Origin: Candidatus Eiseniibacteriota bacterium
GTDB taxonomy: Bacteria > Eisenbacteria > RBG-16-71-46 > CAIMUX01 > WJJG01
NCBI GenBank assembly: GCA_023129715.1
Contig: JAGMBO010000050.1
Coordinates: 1 to 46,039, forward strand
DNA: 46,039 nucleotides
Reading direction: 5' to 3'
The notes beneath the pieces were generated by a model. The model saw nothing but the letters and a program-made list of their open reading frames with translations, made no database searches and was not told where the DNA came from. This document shows, in pieces, positions 19,601 to 27,704 of the stretch. A program made the translations under genes and the position numbers. Every line of letters begins with the position of its first letter. Position 1 is the first letter of the stretch.

Positions 19601-20130
19601 GGTGCGCGCAGAGTCTCCGGCCACGCCTCCGTGCGCCGGCCCCAGGCCCCCGGAAGCACGAGAGGAAGGAAACGATAACGGATCTCCAACCCCTGAGCCT
19701 CGACGGGCGGCGCACCGAGCCAGATCAGCATTCCGCTCGGCCCGTCGAGGCGGTAGTCGCTGTCCGGCCGGTAGACGCCGCGCGCGCCGGCGACCCGCAG
19801 CGATGCGGCGATGATCGGGCGGTGGGGCAATCGCAGCGAATCCCCGGTCTGCGGCGCCGGAAGACGCATCTGGTGCTCTCCCGTCCGCCAGCAGCAAGCC
19901 GCCACACGGGATGAATCCGCAGACTCCGCAGCGCCGGGCTCAGCGGCCGTCACCGGCAGGAGCAGGAAGGCGAGCAGCCAGACCAGCACCGCGGCGCGGC
20001 GTGGCCCGGCCCGCTCGACGTCGACGGACCGTGAGTCGCGCGGCACACTGAATGGCGCTGCACGAATCTCGAGCGTGCCGGGGGCACGCCGAATCGCGCG
20101 AGGCGACCTAGCGGCTGCCGGAGGCGCCAT
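16594..20130 (-). CDS. Giant outer-membrane barrel protein with SprA-like DYTIDY motif
   Basis: A protein of about 1178 residues with a signal peptide (RAAVLVWLLAFLLLPVTAAE) and a mostly beta-rich body. A region near 190-290 reads GSKTFSLEFG, QSLDLTLRGQLAESVSVRAV, PLQPEGTTSELRDLDQILVE, ALRLGDVNVS. It is followed by VFLDGVPLRRGEDADYTIDY and SGEVWFTPRRGIG. The DYxxDYxxGxV pattern resembles repeats in SprA/Sov, the type IX translocon barrel, but the protein is half the length of SprA and I could not run a profile, so this is tentative. The C-terminal half consists of alternating strands with a terminal MEARAYF that resembles a barrel signal. The ATG at 20130 (GGGAG upstream) overlaps the NHL gene by 23 bases; a GTG at 20046 would give a shorter signal peptide. 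The next gene is Omp85. Confidence 0.75.
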   Translation of the reverse strand: MAPPAAARSPRAIRRAPGTLEIRAAPFSVPRDSRSVDVERAGPRRAAVLVWLLAFLLLPVTAAEPGAAESADSSRVAACCWRTGEHQMRLPAPQTGDSLRLPHRPIIAASLRVAGARGVYRPDSDYRLDGPSGMLIWLGAPPVEAQGLEIRYRFLPLVLPGAWGRRTEAWPETLRAPSLVTPPSPRSLPPGARLEIGGSKTFSLEFGTQRDAKLHQSLDLTLRGQLAESVSVRAVLTDRSTPLQPEGTTSELRDLDQILVEVASPWGALRLGDVNVSQQGFLFLRHQREMEGLHVRAGAPAGRHGTGAFGRGLGRHVTLQFFGEEGKQGPYHLLSLAGEGSGAERRPGEDAVVVAGSERVFLDGVPLRRGEDADYTIDYASGEVWFTPRRGIGAVNEIRIEAQIREGAFDRDYAALAAAAGDSSLALALAWMREGDNPDRSAATGLSAAERESLRAAGDDPDALGGGATPDSLGEYALVEADTLAAPFFLYIGDAADAGAYETRYRVSFVDVGEGEGDYVAGVSIMGETCYAYVGRRRGRFLPGRRLTLPELRDIVALRAGGRWGRAVQLHAEGAFSRYDRNRLSSLDDDDNDGHALSVEGTVGLGALLRGRRDLLALSFSGRDVSEAFSPPERLDPAFSYRRWNASADSVLDGRDRRARIGLTSRPLAHYRLGAAWEGLESPRDFSGRRWHLFAERTGRLSAQARYWSSRTREAGTPGRAERMHLALGWRGDLGGGIDYDAEELLRGERGRQEGESYQALGVRAEVSGWLEGLTLAADARWREDDRWEAGEPERVESRRQFHTSVAYQRGATGVDLDYTRRVTEGRGTAGRTETDLADWIIAHRGSAARLSAEWRGRITSEENRLRGERLRYVGGEAGHYDSLGRYVGTGDYELYYEQGDSTALETRLESAVRLRGRPLAHSRGDRSLLGALETSLFGRVELSSPRSLGALLSAPDELLSGGEFSRSHRRLLRGDLSWKGPAGLPVPRLRWEGRRSREGSLTGSVRRQVRDLRSGAVRWTLRRGLRGRVEIGREGEREEVHWPASGLLSYDERITRSLALELTWSPLDRLSVRIEGEDQREDYRPEGWERRVLRGTGELTIEPLRQTRFEAELERRWVTGDREAGSAFHTARQGWRLTCSGSVRPRLGLSGTLWVRIDREDRGDAVVSGRMEARAYF

Positions 20131-21082
20131 CACGAGGGGACTCCCGGCGCTGATAGGTGAGCAGGAAGACCCAGACCTGCCGGGCATCCCGGTCGCCGAC
20201 CAGGAGTCGCACGCCGTCGGCGGCCAGGTCGCTCGGCGTGAGCCCGTCCGCGGAGACATCGAGCCACCAGCCGACCTCTCCAGTGTGCGGCTCGACCCGG
20301 ATGCGACCCGTCGACGCATCGCCGATGAATGCTGTTCCCCAGGGATCGATGGCCAGCGAGACGGGCACCCAATCCCCCTCCGCATCCAAAGGCCGGTGAG
20401 TGAATCGCTTCGCCGCCAGCTCCAGAATCAGCAATTCGGGTGGATCCGCCTCGAGCACGTACAGACGCCCATGGCCGTCGACATCCAACGCCAGCGGATC
20501 GCGCAGCGCCTGCGCGCCCAGCTCACCAATCGTTCCGCCAAAGCGCCCCTCCTCATCGAAGGCCAGAATCCGCCCCGCCTCGCGGTCGAGGACGAAGAGC
20601 TCCCCGCTGCGACGCAGGCAGAAGTCGACGGGATCGATCAAGGACTCCCCAGCCTGCTCGAGGATCGCGGCGAGATCGAGGCGCCCTTCACGCACACCAG
20701 CCAGATCATAGCGCTCGATCCATTGATTCCAGGGATCGAGGGTGAAAACACTCAGTCCCGAACGAGCGAAGACGTGTGAGGCGAAGCCGAGCTCCACAGG
20801 GCCCTCACCGCCGGCGGCGAACTCGAGGTCGCTCCCATCCAGAGAGCAGCGGAAGAGCCGGTGCCGCCGCGCCTCGATGCCCCAGACCAACCCCGAGGGA
20901 TGGACATCGAGCGCCGCGGGAATCAGCCGCGCCGCCCCCACTCCCCAATGCCAGATGGTCTCAAGGCGTCCCTCGCTCGGCACGGCGGCGGCAGAGAGGG
21001 GCAAGGCGATTTCTCCCGCCGCAATCGCGGGGACCGGCCCGTGCAACGCGAGGAGGAGACCCAGACAGGCTGCCCTGCGCAT
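20108..21082 (-). CDS. Exported NHL-type beta-propeller protein
   Basis: A 324-residue exported protein with a cleavable signal peptide (MRRAACLGLLLALHGPVPAIAA). The mature part is a run of about six propeller blades of NHL type; examples are AALDVHPSGLVWGIEARRHR, IDPVDFCLRRSGELFVLDRE, DPLALDVDGHGRLYVLEADP, and VSLAIDPWGTAFIGDASTGR. NHL propellers usually bind proteins or glycans; no catalytic residues are evident. The ATG at 21082 is supported by AGAGGAA upstream and by the signal peptide; the frame is open to 21124. It lies 29 bases downstream of a DUF5683-like gene and overlaps the giant barrel gene, so it is likely made as part of the same envelope unit, perhaps as a periplasmic partner of the barrel. 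Confidence 0.8.
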   Translation of the reverse strand: MRRAACLGLLLALHGPVPAIAAGEIALPLSAAAVPSEGRLETIWHWGVGAARLIPAALDVHPSGLVWGIEARRHRLFRCSLDGSDLEFAAGGEGPVELGFASHVFARSGLSVFTLDPWNQWIERYDLAGVREGRLDLAAILEQAGESLIDPVDFCLRRSGELFVLDREAGRILAFDEEGRFGGTIGELGAQALRDPLALDVDGHGRLYVLEADPPELLILELAAKRFTHRPLDAEGDWVPVSLAIDPWGTAFIGDASTGRIRVEPHTGEVGWWLDVSADGLTPSDLAADGVRLLVGDRDARQVWVFLLTYQRRESPRDGASGSR

Positions 21083-21111
21083 CGCCGGCTTCCTCTCGCC
21101 CGGGCGGCCGA

Positions 21112-22008
21112 TCAAAGGATCCACTGCAAGCAGAGGTACCCGGCCCCATCTTCCTCGGGCTGATAGAAGAGCCGCCCACCCCCGGCCCGATCCGCCCCCG
21201 CCTCATCGCCGCGCTTGACCGCCAGCCAGGCGGCATCAACCGCGCTGACCAAACGGTTGAGCAGAGCGGCGCCGAGGAAGAGGCTCGCGCGCCGGTAGGC
21301 ATTGCGGCTGTCCTTGCGCCGGTCACCGTATTCAATTTGGGCCGAGAGGGAGCGCCACTCCCAAGCCGGCAACCCGCCCATGATCTCTTGGATGTAGATC
21401 TCGCGCTGCGCCAAATCGTCGCCATACAGCGCGCGCGCATCGCGGGCGACTTCCTGACGATAGGATTCGCTGCTCGAGTGGTTCCCCAGATTGCGGTAGA
21501 AGCCATCGGAGTGACCGCCGGCATCCGCAATGCCGGCATAGGTCTCGGCGTACTCGATATACCCCTCTTTGCGCACCCGGCCCTGAACGCGGCTGGCGAC
21601 GAACCCAACCCAGATGGCCGCCTCGGCCACCCAGTAGACCCGCGCCCTTCCATGGTACCCGTTGGCCCGCTGCCCCAGACCCGGCAAGAGCAACGAGGCG
21701 CCGATCGCGCGCACGCGCGAGGCCCGCCGCCGCTCCGGGCCGCGGCCACCAATCGTGAAGCGGGGTTGCGCGGCCTGTGCCAACTCCGGCGCGACCCCCC
21801 ACCCCTCCCTCCCGCCTAAGACACCCACCGGCGGCGCCACAAGCGTCACCGATGATTCGGGCCCATCGATGCCATACCCCATCGTCTCGGTTCCCTGCAG
21901 GCGCACGAGCCGGCCGGCGCTCGCCGGCTCGGCGACTCGGCTGCCCGCCGCCGGATCGCCGAAGCCGATCCAGAGGAGCAAACCGAAACAGATCATTGCC
22001 GTTCGCAC
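21112..22008 (-). CDS. DUF5683-like envelope protein (copy 2)
   Basis: A 298-residue protein with a signal sequence (MRTAMICFGLLLWIGFGDPA) and a region at about 100-140 reading ASLLLPGLGQRANGYHGRAR followed by VYWVAEAAIWVGFVA. That PGLGQ-N-hydrophobic-segment pattern is typical of the DUF5683 family, small membrane proteins of unknown function common in the FCB group. A second hydrophobic segment near the end (ASLFLGAALLNRLVSAVDAAW) matches the end of the neighbouring copy (FLNHLVSAVDAFLEAR), so the two genes are paralogues. The start codon is a GTG at 22008 with GGGGG six bases upstream. It lies between the other DUF5683-like gene (110 bases) and the NHL gene (29 bases). No enzymatic function can be proposed. 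Confidence 0.78.
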   Translation of the reverse strand: MRTAMICFGLLLWIGFGDPAAGSRVAEPASAGRLVRLQGTETMGYGIDGPESSVTLVAPPVGVLGGREGWGVAPELAQAAQPRFTIGGRGPERRRASRVRAIGASLLLPGLGQRANGYHGRARVYWVAEAAIWVGFVASRVQGRVRKEGYIEYAETYAGIADAGGHSDGFYRNLGNHSSSESYRQEVARDARALYGDDLAQREIYIQEIMGGLPAWEWRSLSAQIEYGDRRKDSRNAYRRASLFLGAALLNRLVSAVDAAWLAVKRGDEAGADRAGGGRLFYQPEEDGAGYLCLQWIL

Positions 22009-22118
22009 CCTATGCCCCCGATTCCCTCACGGTCCGACGCCACTCGGCATCGAGCCTCTCGCTCACCCCGCAGATCACGCTCTCCCGCGGCCGTCCGTGG
22101 AAGCGCCCGCGGCGAAGA

Positions 22119-23048
22119 TCATCCGAAGTGCCGCGTGATCCGCACCTCCGGCCGCACCCGGAAGGGAAGACCACGCATTCTGAAATCCACCCGCGTCGAC
22201 TCGTCGAGCTGCAAACGGATCTTGCGCGCCTCGAGGAAGGCATCCACCGCCGAGACGAGATGATTGAGGAAGATCAGCCGGCCCGACCAGCTCTTGGCCT
22301 CCCGCAGATCTTCCCGATCACTCCAGAAGCCCCGGTAGATCCTGCGGCTCAGCGGTGAGTCCCAACCACAGGCGTACGCATCCCGCGTGATGTACTCGTA
22401 GAAGCGGCTCTCGTCCCCGCGCTCGATCACCCTCGCGATCTCCTCGTCGCGATCCAGGCTCCAGTAGCCGCAGGGACATTCGTAGACCTGGCAGCTGTCG
22501 AGATAGGGCGCCCGCTCGTGGTAGCGCTCATAGTCCCAATAGGCCGACGTGCGACCCAGCTCCGCGGTCTTGTCCTCTTCGCCTCCGCGGAAGGCGCTGT
22601 AGGCGACCCAGCCACCCACCTCGATGAAGAAGTATCCGAAGCCGCGCAGAATCGAACCATTGCGGATCTGGCCGGCCCCCGGAATCACCGCCGACATCAG
22701 CGCCGTCACGAGCGCCTGACGCACCACGCGGCGGCTGCCGTCCCTGCCGCTGTTGCCGTACTCCCCGCCCGCGCTGGCCCCTGCTTGCCCCAAGCCCGGC
22801 CACTCCGGCAGGGAAGCCGCGACCGCCCGCTCCCAGGGCGCGGTGACCGCCCCCGGACCGGCGAGCCAGAGCGGCAGGCGCCCCACGGCGGGTGTTGTCC
22901 CCGGCGATCCGCACCGATCCGCACCGACCCCCACCGCCGGCTCATCCGCTTCGACAGGCAGGACCATGCCGGCGAGCAGGACCAGAGCAGCGATCAGCAG
23001 CGCCCGGCATCCTCCCAGGCGAACGATCATCGCCGGCCTGCGACCCAT
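22119..23048 (-). CDS. DUF5683-like envelope protein (copy 1)
   Basis: A 309-residue protein with a signal peptide (CRALLIAALVLLAGMVLPVE), a variable low-complexity region, then a conserved core: ALVTALMSAVIPGAGQIRNG, FGYFFIEVGGWVAYSAFRGG, a charged insert with a cysteine cluster (SCQVYECPCGYWSLD), and a final membrane-like helix (RLIFLNHLVSAVDAFLEARK). The PGAGQ motif and the closing LVSAVDA are shared with the next gene, so this is a tandem duplication of a DUF5683-like protein. The cysteine cluster is absent from the paralogue and could form disulphides or bind a metal. The ATG at 23048 starts 12 bases after the M6 protease stop, with AGGGAG upstream; an ATG at 23030 is possible. Its position behind two secreted or outer-membrane genes suggests an envelope role. 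Confidence 0.78.
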   Translation of the reverse strand: MGRRPAMIVRLGGCRALLIAALVLLAGMVLPVEADEPAVGVGADRCGSPGTTPAVGRLPLWLAGPGAVTAPWERAVAASLPEWPGLGQAGASAGGEYGNSGRDGSRRVVRQALVTALMSAVIPGAGQIRNGSILRGFGYFFIEVGGWVAYSAFRGGEEDKTAELGRTSAYWDYERYHERAPYLDSCQVYECPCGYWSLDRDEEIARVIERGDESRFYEYITRDAYACGWDSPLSRRIYRGFWSDREDLREAKSWSGRLIFLNHLVSAVDAFLEARKIRLQLDESTRVDFRMRGLPFRVRPEVRITRHFG

Positions 23049-23060
23049 GAGTGCGACTCC

Positions 23061-26000
23061 CTAGCGAACCAGGGCGAGCTTGCGCATGGTCTGGCGCCGC
23101 TCCCCACCACCCTCCACCATGATCTGGGCAACATAGAGTCCCGGCGCAATCGAGGACAGGTCGAGATCCCAGGCGACCGGCTGCCCGATCTGGGCGACCC
23201 GATGCGTGCCGCTCCAGACCTCCGCGCCGCTGGTATCGAAGAGCCTCATCTGCAGCGTACCCGCGACCCCCATGCGCACGCGCAGCTGCCCCTGGCGCCC
23301 CACCACCGGATTGGGCACGAAACGCAGACTGCCTTCATCCCAGAGACCCGCGTAGCCCGTCGCCACCGGCAGCTGGGCGCGGGCAACTGCATGGCGGCGC
23401 GCCGCTCCGCCGTCGCCGCGCCACATCTCGCCGGGCCGCGGCTCGCGCGCCGCCCATCCGGTCTCGAGAATCGTCATGAAACCGGTGGCGTCGGCGGCCA
23501 GCACCTGCAAGCCGCCGTGCGGCCCGGTCGGCGCGACCATCGGCCCGGCGCTCAACGAGTAGCCGGCTGCTCGCGGCCAGCCCGTCACCTGCTCACCCCC
23601 GCCGCCGAACGCATGCACGATCCCATCGGCGCTGCCTTGCAGGATCTCCGGGATGCCGTCCCCGGTAACATCCGCAATCGAAGGCCCCGCCAGCACCGTG
23701 CCGAACCTCCCCTCGTCGGCATGCCAGACCGACCGAGGCCAATGGGATTCCTCGACACCCGCAAAGGTGAAGAGATGGATCGTCCCGCCCTGATCGGTGA
23801 CGGCGATCTCCAGGACCCCATCCCCGTCCGGGTCGCCGATCACCGGTGGCCCGGCCGGCGGCTCGGCCAGCGTGCGCGGCCAGCCCTCCTGCAGCACGCC
23901 CTCCGCGGAGTAGAGCGCTACCAGACCATCCGCGTTCACCACCAGCAGCGTTCCCGTCTGACCGAGCGAATCCTCGCAGAGCAGCAGGTGGGCCACCCGC
24001 GAGACGGGGCCCGGCAGCGTCTGGGGCCACCCCTCGGCGACCTGGTAGCCGATCCGCTGAGACCCGGTGGCAACCTGGAGCCGTCCCCGTTCGTCCCCCC
24101 AGGCAAGCGCCGGGGCGGCAACGCCGTAGAGGTCGCCCGCGGCCAGCGCCGTTGCCGGAAAACCCGCCTCCGCCGTGCGCCAAAGGAGTTCATTGGCCGC
24201 GCCCGGCAGCAAGCCGCGCAGACGCCCATCGGCATCGCCAATCACCAAAACCGAGTCGAGCAGCATCGGCGCAGTGGTGAACCGCAACCCGGGCGCGACG
24301 CCCGTACCACCCGGATAGCGCAAGACCTCCACGCCGAAACGATCCCAGCCGAACACGCGCGTCCCGGTCGCAGCCGCCAGCAGCGGCTTGCCCTCACCGG
24401 TCGCGTCGACAAAGGCTCGCTCCACCGCCACCCCCGGAATCAGCAGACTGTCGGTCGGGTCGACGAAGAGCCCGTCGGTGTAGCGCGCATGCGCGTAGGC
24501 ACCACCATTGGCCGCCAAGGTGAAGATCGAGGTTCCGCCACCCGTGACGATCTCGCAAATTCCGTCGCCGTCGAGATCGACAGGGTTGATCACCGCCGGC
24601 GACGCGGGGGCCGCAATGTAGCGCGGCCAACCGGCACGAATCCCGCTGCGCGTGATGCGCACCCGCATGGCAACGTCCGCCGAGTCGAGCACCTCGAATT
24701 GGATCCCGGTCACCCCACCACCCCCCGAGGAGCTGTTGGGCCGCGTATCGACGCCCAAGGTCGCGTAACCCCCCTGGTACCAGTAGTCGTGCGCTCCGCC
24801 CGTCCACTGTACGCTGTAAACGTCGCCGAGATCATCGATCCCGTCCGCCTCCTCGACATCAACGCCGGGGCGCTCGCGGGAGATGTTGATGCAACCGTAG
24901 CAGACACTGCCGGCCGCCTGGATCGCGGCGTTGTCCACATGCCAGATCAGGATGCCGCTGCCGGGAAGCAGGAAATCCTGTTCATAGGATCCCAGCGTAT
25001 CCGGCGGCAGACCGAGCGAGTCGGTCACCGTCGAGTCGATATTGGCGGGCCCCAAGAGGACGCCGGTCTCGGGATCGGACTGCAGATAGATCGTGTTGTC
25101 CCCATTCAAGTCATAGGGGCGGTTCTCGAGAATGAAGTACTCCGAGGCGAGCAGCTCGGGACGCCAGCCGTCATCCTCGGGGTCCGAGTACCACTGATCC
25201 TCCGCGACCCCATGCCCCCCGATCGGAACGATGAGTAACTGATTCGAGAATTGCACCGCGGGCAACTCATAGGTTCCGTCAGCGGTGATCCAGAGGGGAT
25301 CGACGCCGCCGGGGAAAAAGAGCATCTTCGTCCAGGGGTCGATGCTCGCCGGCATCGCCCCGCGCACGAAGACGATCTCGTTGCGCAGCGTGTCCTGCAC
25401 CTGCCCGTAGAGCTGATCGCCCGAGTCCATCAGGCTGAACATCCCGACCATCGGATAGAAGTTGATCACGTGATAGAGATCGTAGAATCCGAGCTGGTGT
25501 CCGAATTCGTGGGCCATGACCCCGTTCAATGCACCGGTGAAGCCGTCCTGGCTGACGCTCTCGGGAACCACCAGGATCAGGTCGATGAAAAAACTCGAGT
25601 CCTGCACCGCGACCGGGTCGGCGAGGTAGATGTTGAAGCTGGGGATGTCGTAGGAGGAGTCATAGTTGATGTCGCCCTGGAAATCGGACCCCGCGTGGAT
25701 CAGGCAGAAGCTGTCGTAGTGCCGGAAATCGGGGGGTGCCGGACAGGTGTCGGCGAGGGCGTACCCGTCGCGTACCAGGCGTTCGGCGAGATCGAGAATG
25801 TACTGGCTGCCGTAGCTCATTTCCCACGGACCGTAGTCCGCAGTGTCACTCAGATGGTAGACCGAGTCCTCCTCGGCGGGAAAGAGATCCCACGTCAGGA
25901 CGACCTGGCCCCCGGATTGCTGCAGATAGTAGCGACGCAGCGCCTCGAAATGGCTCTCGAAGTAACTCCGGTTGTGAGGCGGTGGATCGATCAAGACGTC

Positions 26001-26450
26001 GGAGGAATCGCGCAGGTCGAAGCCCCCATCGAGGGTCGTGCTGGCATCGCCGGCGCTGTCCTCGAGAAAGTCGACGCGCAAGGCGAGAATGCGGATCGTG
26101 TCGGGTTCCGCAACCGCCGCCGCGTCCCGCAGCCACTGCGCCAACTTGGCCGGCGGCTGGGTGAGGAACCCGCGCGCGCTCTGCTCCGGATGCCGTTCAC
26201 GCAGCCGCCGCCAGAGCAGACCCTCGAGGCGCTCGGTCCCCGGGTCGCGCAAGACGCCCGGGAAGGGACGCGGGTGGTAGTGCGCGGGCAGGCCGCGCGG
26301 CGCAAGGGGCAACTCCGGCGCAACGGTCACGCTGGCGTTCCCCTGCCGCAATGTGAGGGGGCGGTCGATCGCCCGATCGTCCGCCCCACTGCTCACTGCT
26401 CCGCACAGAATCGCTCCGAACAAGATGCCTGCCCAGTGACGCCTACGCAC
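23061..26450 (-). CDS. Secreted M6-family metalloprotease with propeller and C-terminal sorting-like tail
   Basis: An 1129-residue exported protease. After a signal peptide (MRRRHWAGILFGAILCGAVS) and a propeptide-like region comes an M6 (immune inhibitor A-like) catalytic domain with the zinc site HEFGHQLGFYDLYH, where His314, Glu315 and His318 are the core. Residues about 590-990 form a run of FG-GAP/VCBS-like blades (DLDGDGICEIVTGGG, GDPDGDGVLEIAVTDQGG, DVTGDGIPEILQGSADG). The tail begins LRFVPNPVVGRQGQLRV and ends GLYVAQIMVEGG then KLALVR, the layout of type IX/FlgD-like C-terminal domains. M6 enzymes cleave extracellular proteins. The start is a GTG at 26450 whose G overlaps the stop of the PorV-like gene (TAGTG), so translation is coupled. 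It is a good candidate cargo for the PorU/PorV-like pair just upstream. Confidence 0.92.
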   Translation of the reverse strand: MRRRHWAGILFGAILCGAVSSGADDRAIDRPLTLRQGNASVTVAPELPLAPRGLPAHYHPRPFPGVLRDPGTERLEGLLWRRLRERHPEQSARGFLTQPPAKLAQWLRDAAAVAEPDTIRILALRVDFLEDSAGDASTTLDGGFDLRDSSDVLIDPPPHNRSYFESHFEALRRYYLQQSGGQVVLTWDLFPAEEDSVYHLSDTADYGPWEMSYGSQYILDLAERLVRDGYALADTCPAPPDFRHYDSFCLIHAGSDFQGDINYDSSYDIPSFNIYLADPVAVQDSSFFIDLILVVPESVSQDGFTGALNGVMAHEFGHQLGFYDLYHVINFYPMVGMFSLMDSGDQLYGQVQDTLRNEIVFVRGAMPASIDPWTKMLFFPGGVDPLWITADGTYELPAVQFSNQLLIVPIGGHGVAEDQWYSDPEDDGWRPELLASEYFILENRPYDLNGDNTIYLQSDPETGVLLGPANIDSTVTDSLGLPPDTLGSYEQDFLLPGSGILIWHVDNAAIQAAGSVCYGCINISRERPGVDVEEADGIDDLGDVYSVQWTGGAHDYWYQGGYATLGVDTRPNSSSGGGGVTGIQFEVLDSADVAMRVRITRSGIRAGWPRYIAAPASPAVINPVDLDGDGICEIVTGGGTSIFTLAANGGAYAHARYTDGLFVDPTDSLLIPGVAVERAFVDATGEGKPLLAAATGTRVFGWDRFGVEVLRYPGGTGVAPGLRFTTAPMLLDSVLVIGDADGRLRGLLPGAANELLWRTAEAGFPATALAAGDLYGVAAPALAWGDERGRLQVATGSQRIGYQVAEGWPQTLPGPVSRVAHLLLCEDSLGQTGTLLVVNADGLVALYSAEGVLQEGWPRTLAEPPAGPPVIGDPDGDGVLEIAVTDQGGTIHLFTFAGVEESHWPRSVWHADEGRFGTVLAGPSIADVTGDGIPEILQGSADGIVHAFGGGGEQVTGWPRAAGYSLSAGPMVAPTGPHGGLQVLAADATGFMTILETGWAAREPRPGEMWRGDGGAARRHAVARAQLPVATGYAGLWDEGSLRFVPNPVVGRQGQLRVRMGVAGTLQMRLFDTSGAEVWSGTHRVAQIGQPVAWDLDLSSIAPGLYVAQIMVEGGGERRQTMRKLALVR

Positions 26451-27532
26451 TAGAGCTGTACCCCCACTGAAAGGTAACTGACCCGGGCCAGATCGAGAGC
26501 CTGCGGTATGCTCGAGTAATCGAAGCGCACCGTGCGAGCAGAACCGAACCCGACATCCAGACCGGCGCCGAAGGTCATCGCCTCGATCTCGCCCTCCGGG
26601 TCGTGCACGTAGCCGAGGCGGAAGTGGAGCCGCTCCTGCAGGGTGATCTCCGCCCCACCATTGAGCAATTCCTTCATGCCGCCCCAGCCGATCTTGGGAC
26701 GCACGTCATCCGACGCGTACTCGTGCGTCGGATAGTCGATCAACGCCTTGTTGAAGTCGAATACCGCCACGATCTCCACGGCATCCGACTGAAGGAGCCA
26801 GAGGCCGATCCCGGCCTTCAGATTGCGCGGCAAGGGATCGGCATTGTCGGCGTCGAGAAAGACGAGGTCGGAGCCGAAGTTCTGGATGTTGATCCCGAGC
26901 GCGTAAGGCAGCACCAGGTGCCCGCGCATCGCCATGCCGATGTCGACGCCGAATGCGTCGGCGCGGCCATCCTTGTTCTCGATCCCGGCCACCGCCATCG
27001 CCCACGCCGGGGCCAGGTCGACCCAGACGTACTTGATCGACATGCCGACATCGAGCCCGGCCAGCGCGCTCTCCGGATCGCCCTCGATGAGCTTCAGACC
27101 GGCGCCGATGACGGGCACGAACTCATAGCTGCGAAAAGTCCCCGGGGATTCCCCCCCCTCCTCCGGCATCGCCTCGGTCTCGCCGTAGGAGAGATACATC
27201 ACGTTGATGCCGAAGCCCCCCCAATCGCCGAACGAAGAACCGTAGGCGAAATTGAGGTAGTAGACATCGTCGGCCAGATCGGGCACCAGCTTGGCAACCG
27301 TCGAGGAAATCTCCTGGCGTTCAAGACTGGCCAGCAGCGCCGGGTTCCACCACACGGAATGGGCCCGCTGCCCCAACGCGACACCCGCCTGCCCCATGCC
27401 GGTTGCGCGCGCGCCCGGCTTGATCTTGAGAATCCCCGTCCCACCGTGGGTCTGCGCGTGGGCAGTCAATGTGGTGCTCAGCAGCGCCGCGGCCACAACA
27501 AGCCCCAGAAATCCCCATCGTAAACGTCTCAT
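26450..27532 (-). CDS. PorV/PorQ-like outer-membrane protein
   Basis: A 360-residue barrel with signal peptide MRRLRWGFLGLVVAAALLST and the diagnostic N-terminus of the PorV/PorQ family: LKIKPGARATGMGQAGVALG followed by SVWWNPALLASL (the GAR-x-x-x-MG-A-x-x-A and WNPA signature). In type IX secretion PorV is an outer-membrane shuttle that takes cargo from the translocon to the PorU sortase. Strands continue to the end with VSYLSVGVQL. Length and fold agree with the FadL-like PorV family. The ATG at 27532 has AGAGGTGG upstream; the frame is open to 27568. It follows the C25/PorU-like gene and overlaps the M6 protease gene by one base. The 172-base leader is rich in inverted repeats and may carry its own promoter. 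Confidence 0.88.
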   Translation of the reverse strand: MRRLRWGFLGLVVAAALLSTTLTAHAQTHGGTGILKIKPGARATGMGQAGVALGQRAHSVWWNPALLASLERQEISSTVAKLVPDLADDVYYLNFAYGSSFGDWGGFGINVMYLSYGETEAMPEEGGESPGTFRSYEFVPVIGAGLKLIEGDPESALAGLDVGMSIKYVWVDLAPAWAMAVAGIENKDGRADAFGVDIGMAMRGHLVLPYALGINIQNFGSDLVFLDADNADPLPRNLKAGIGLWLLQSDAVEIVAVFDFNKALIDYPTHEYASDDVRPKIGWGGMKELLNGGAEITLQERLHFRLGYVHDPEGEIEAMTFGAGLDVGFGSARTVRFDYSSIPQALDLARVSYLSVGVQL

Positions 27533-27704
27533 CGTGCCACCTCTCTGCCCCGCTCCCCGGGGATGCACCCGGGCTCGGTCTGCTCCCCAGTCTGCGAAAA
27601 CCCCCGACTGGCGCGGGAGTTCCCCCCGGAGACGCCAACTTCGCCCAAGACAATCCTTTGGCCCACATTAGCACAGGCGCGGAAACGGGGACAAGCACCC
27701 CGCC
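27533..27704 (-). promoter_or_regulatory. Structured leader upstream of the PorV-like gene
   Basis: Intergenic DNA between the C25 and PorV-like genes. On the minus strand it shows a possible promoter (TTGTCC, 18 bases, TAATGT with an upstream TG). Further down are an inverted repeat CCAGTC...GACTGG (27587-27611, 13-base loop) and a nested GGCG...CGCC stem. A third possible stem is formed by CCCGGG arms around GTGCATC. I recognise no known riboswitch; it may combine a terminator for the C25 gene with a porV leader. Confidence 0.35.

Noticed and set aside
22518-25238. A 906-codon open frame on the plus strand.
   Set aside because: It lies opposite the M6 protease and DUF5683-like genes, which have clear motifs, and its translation is Arg/His/Gln-rich without domains.
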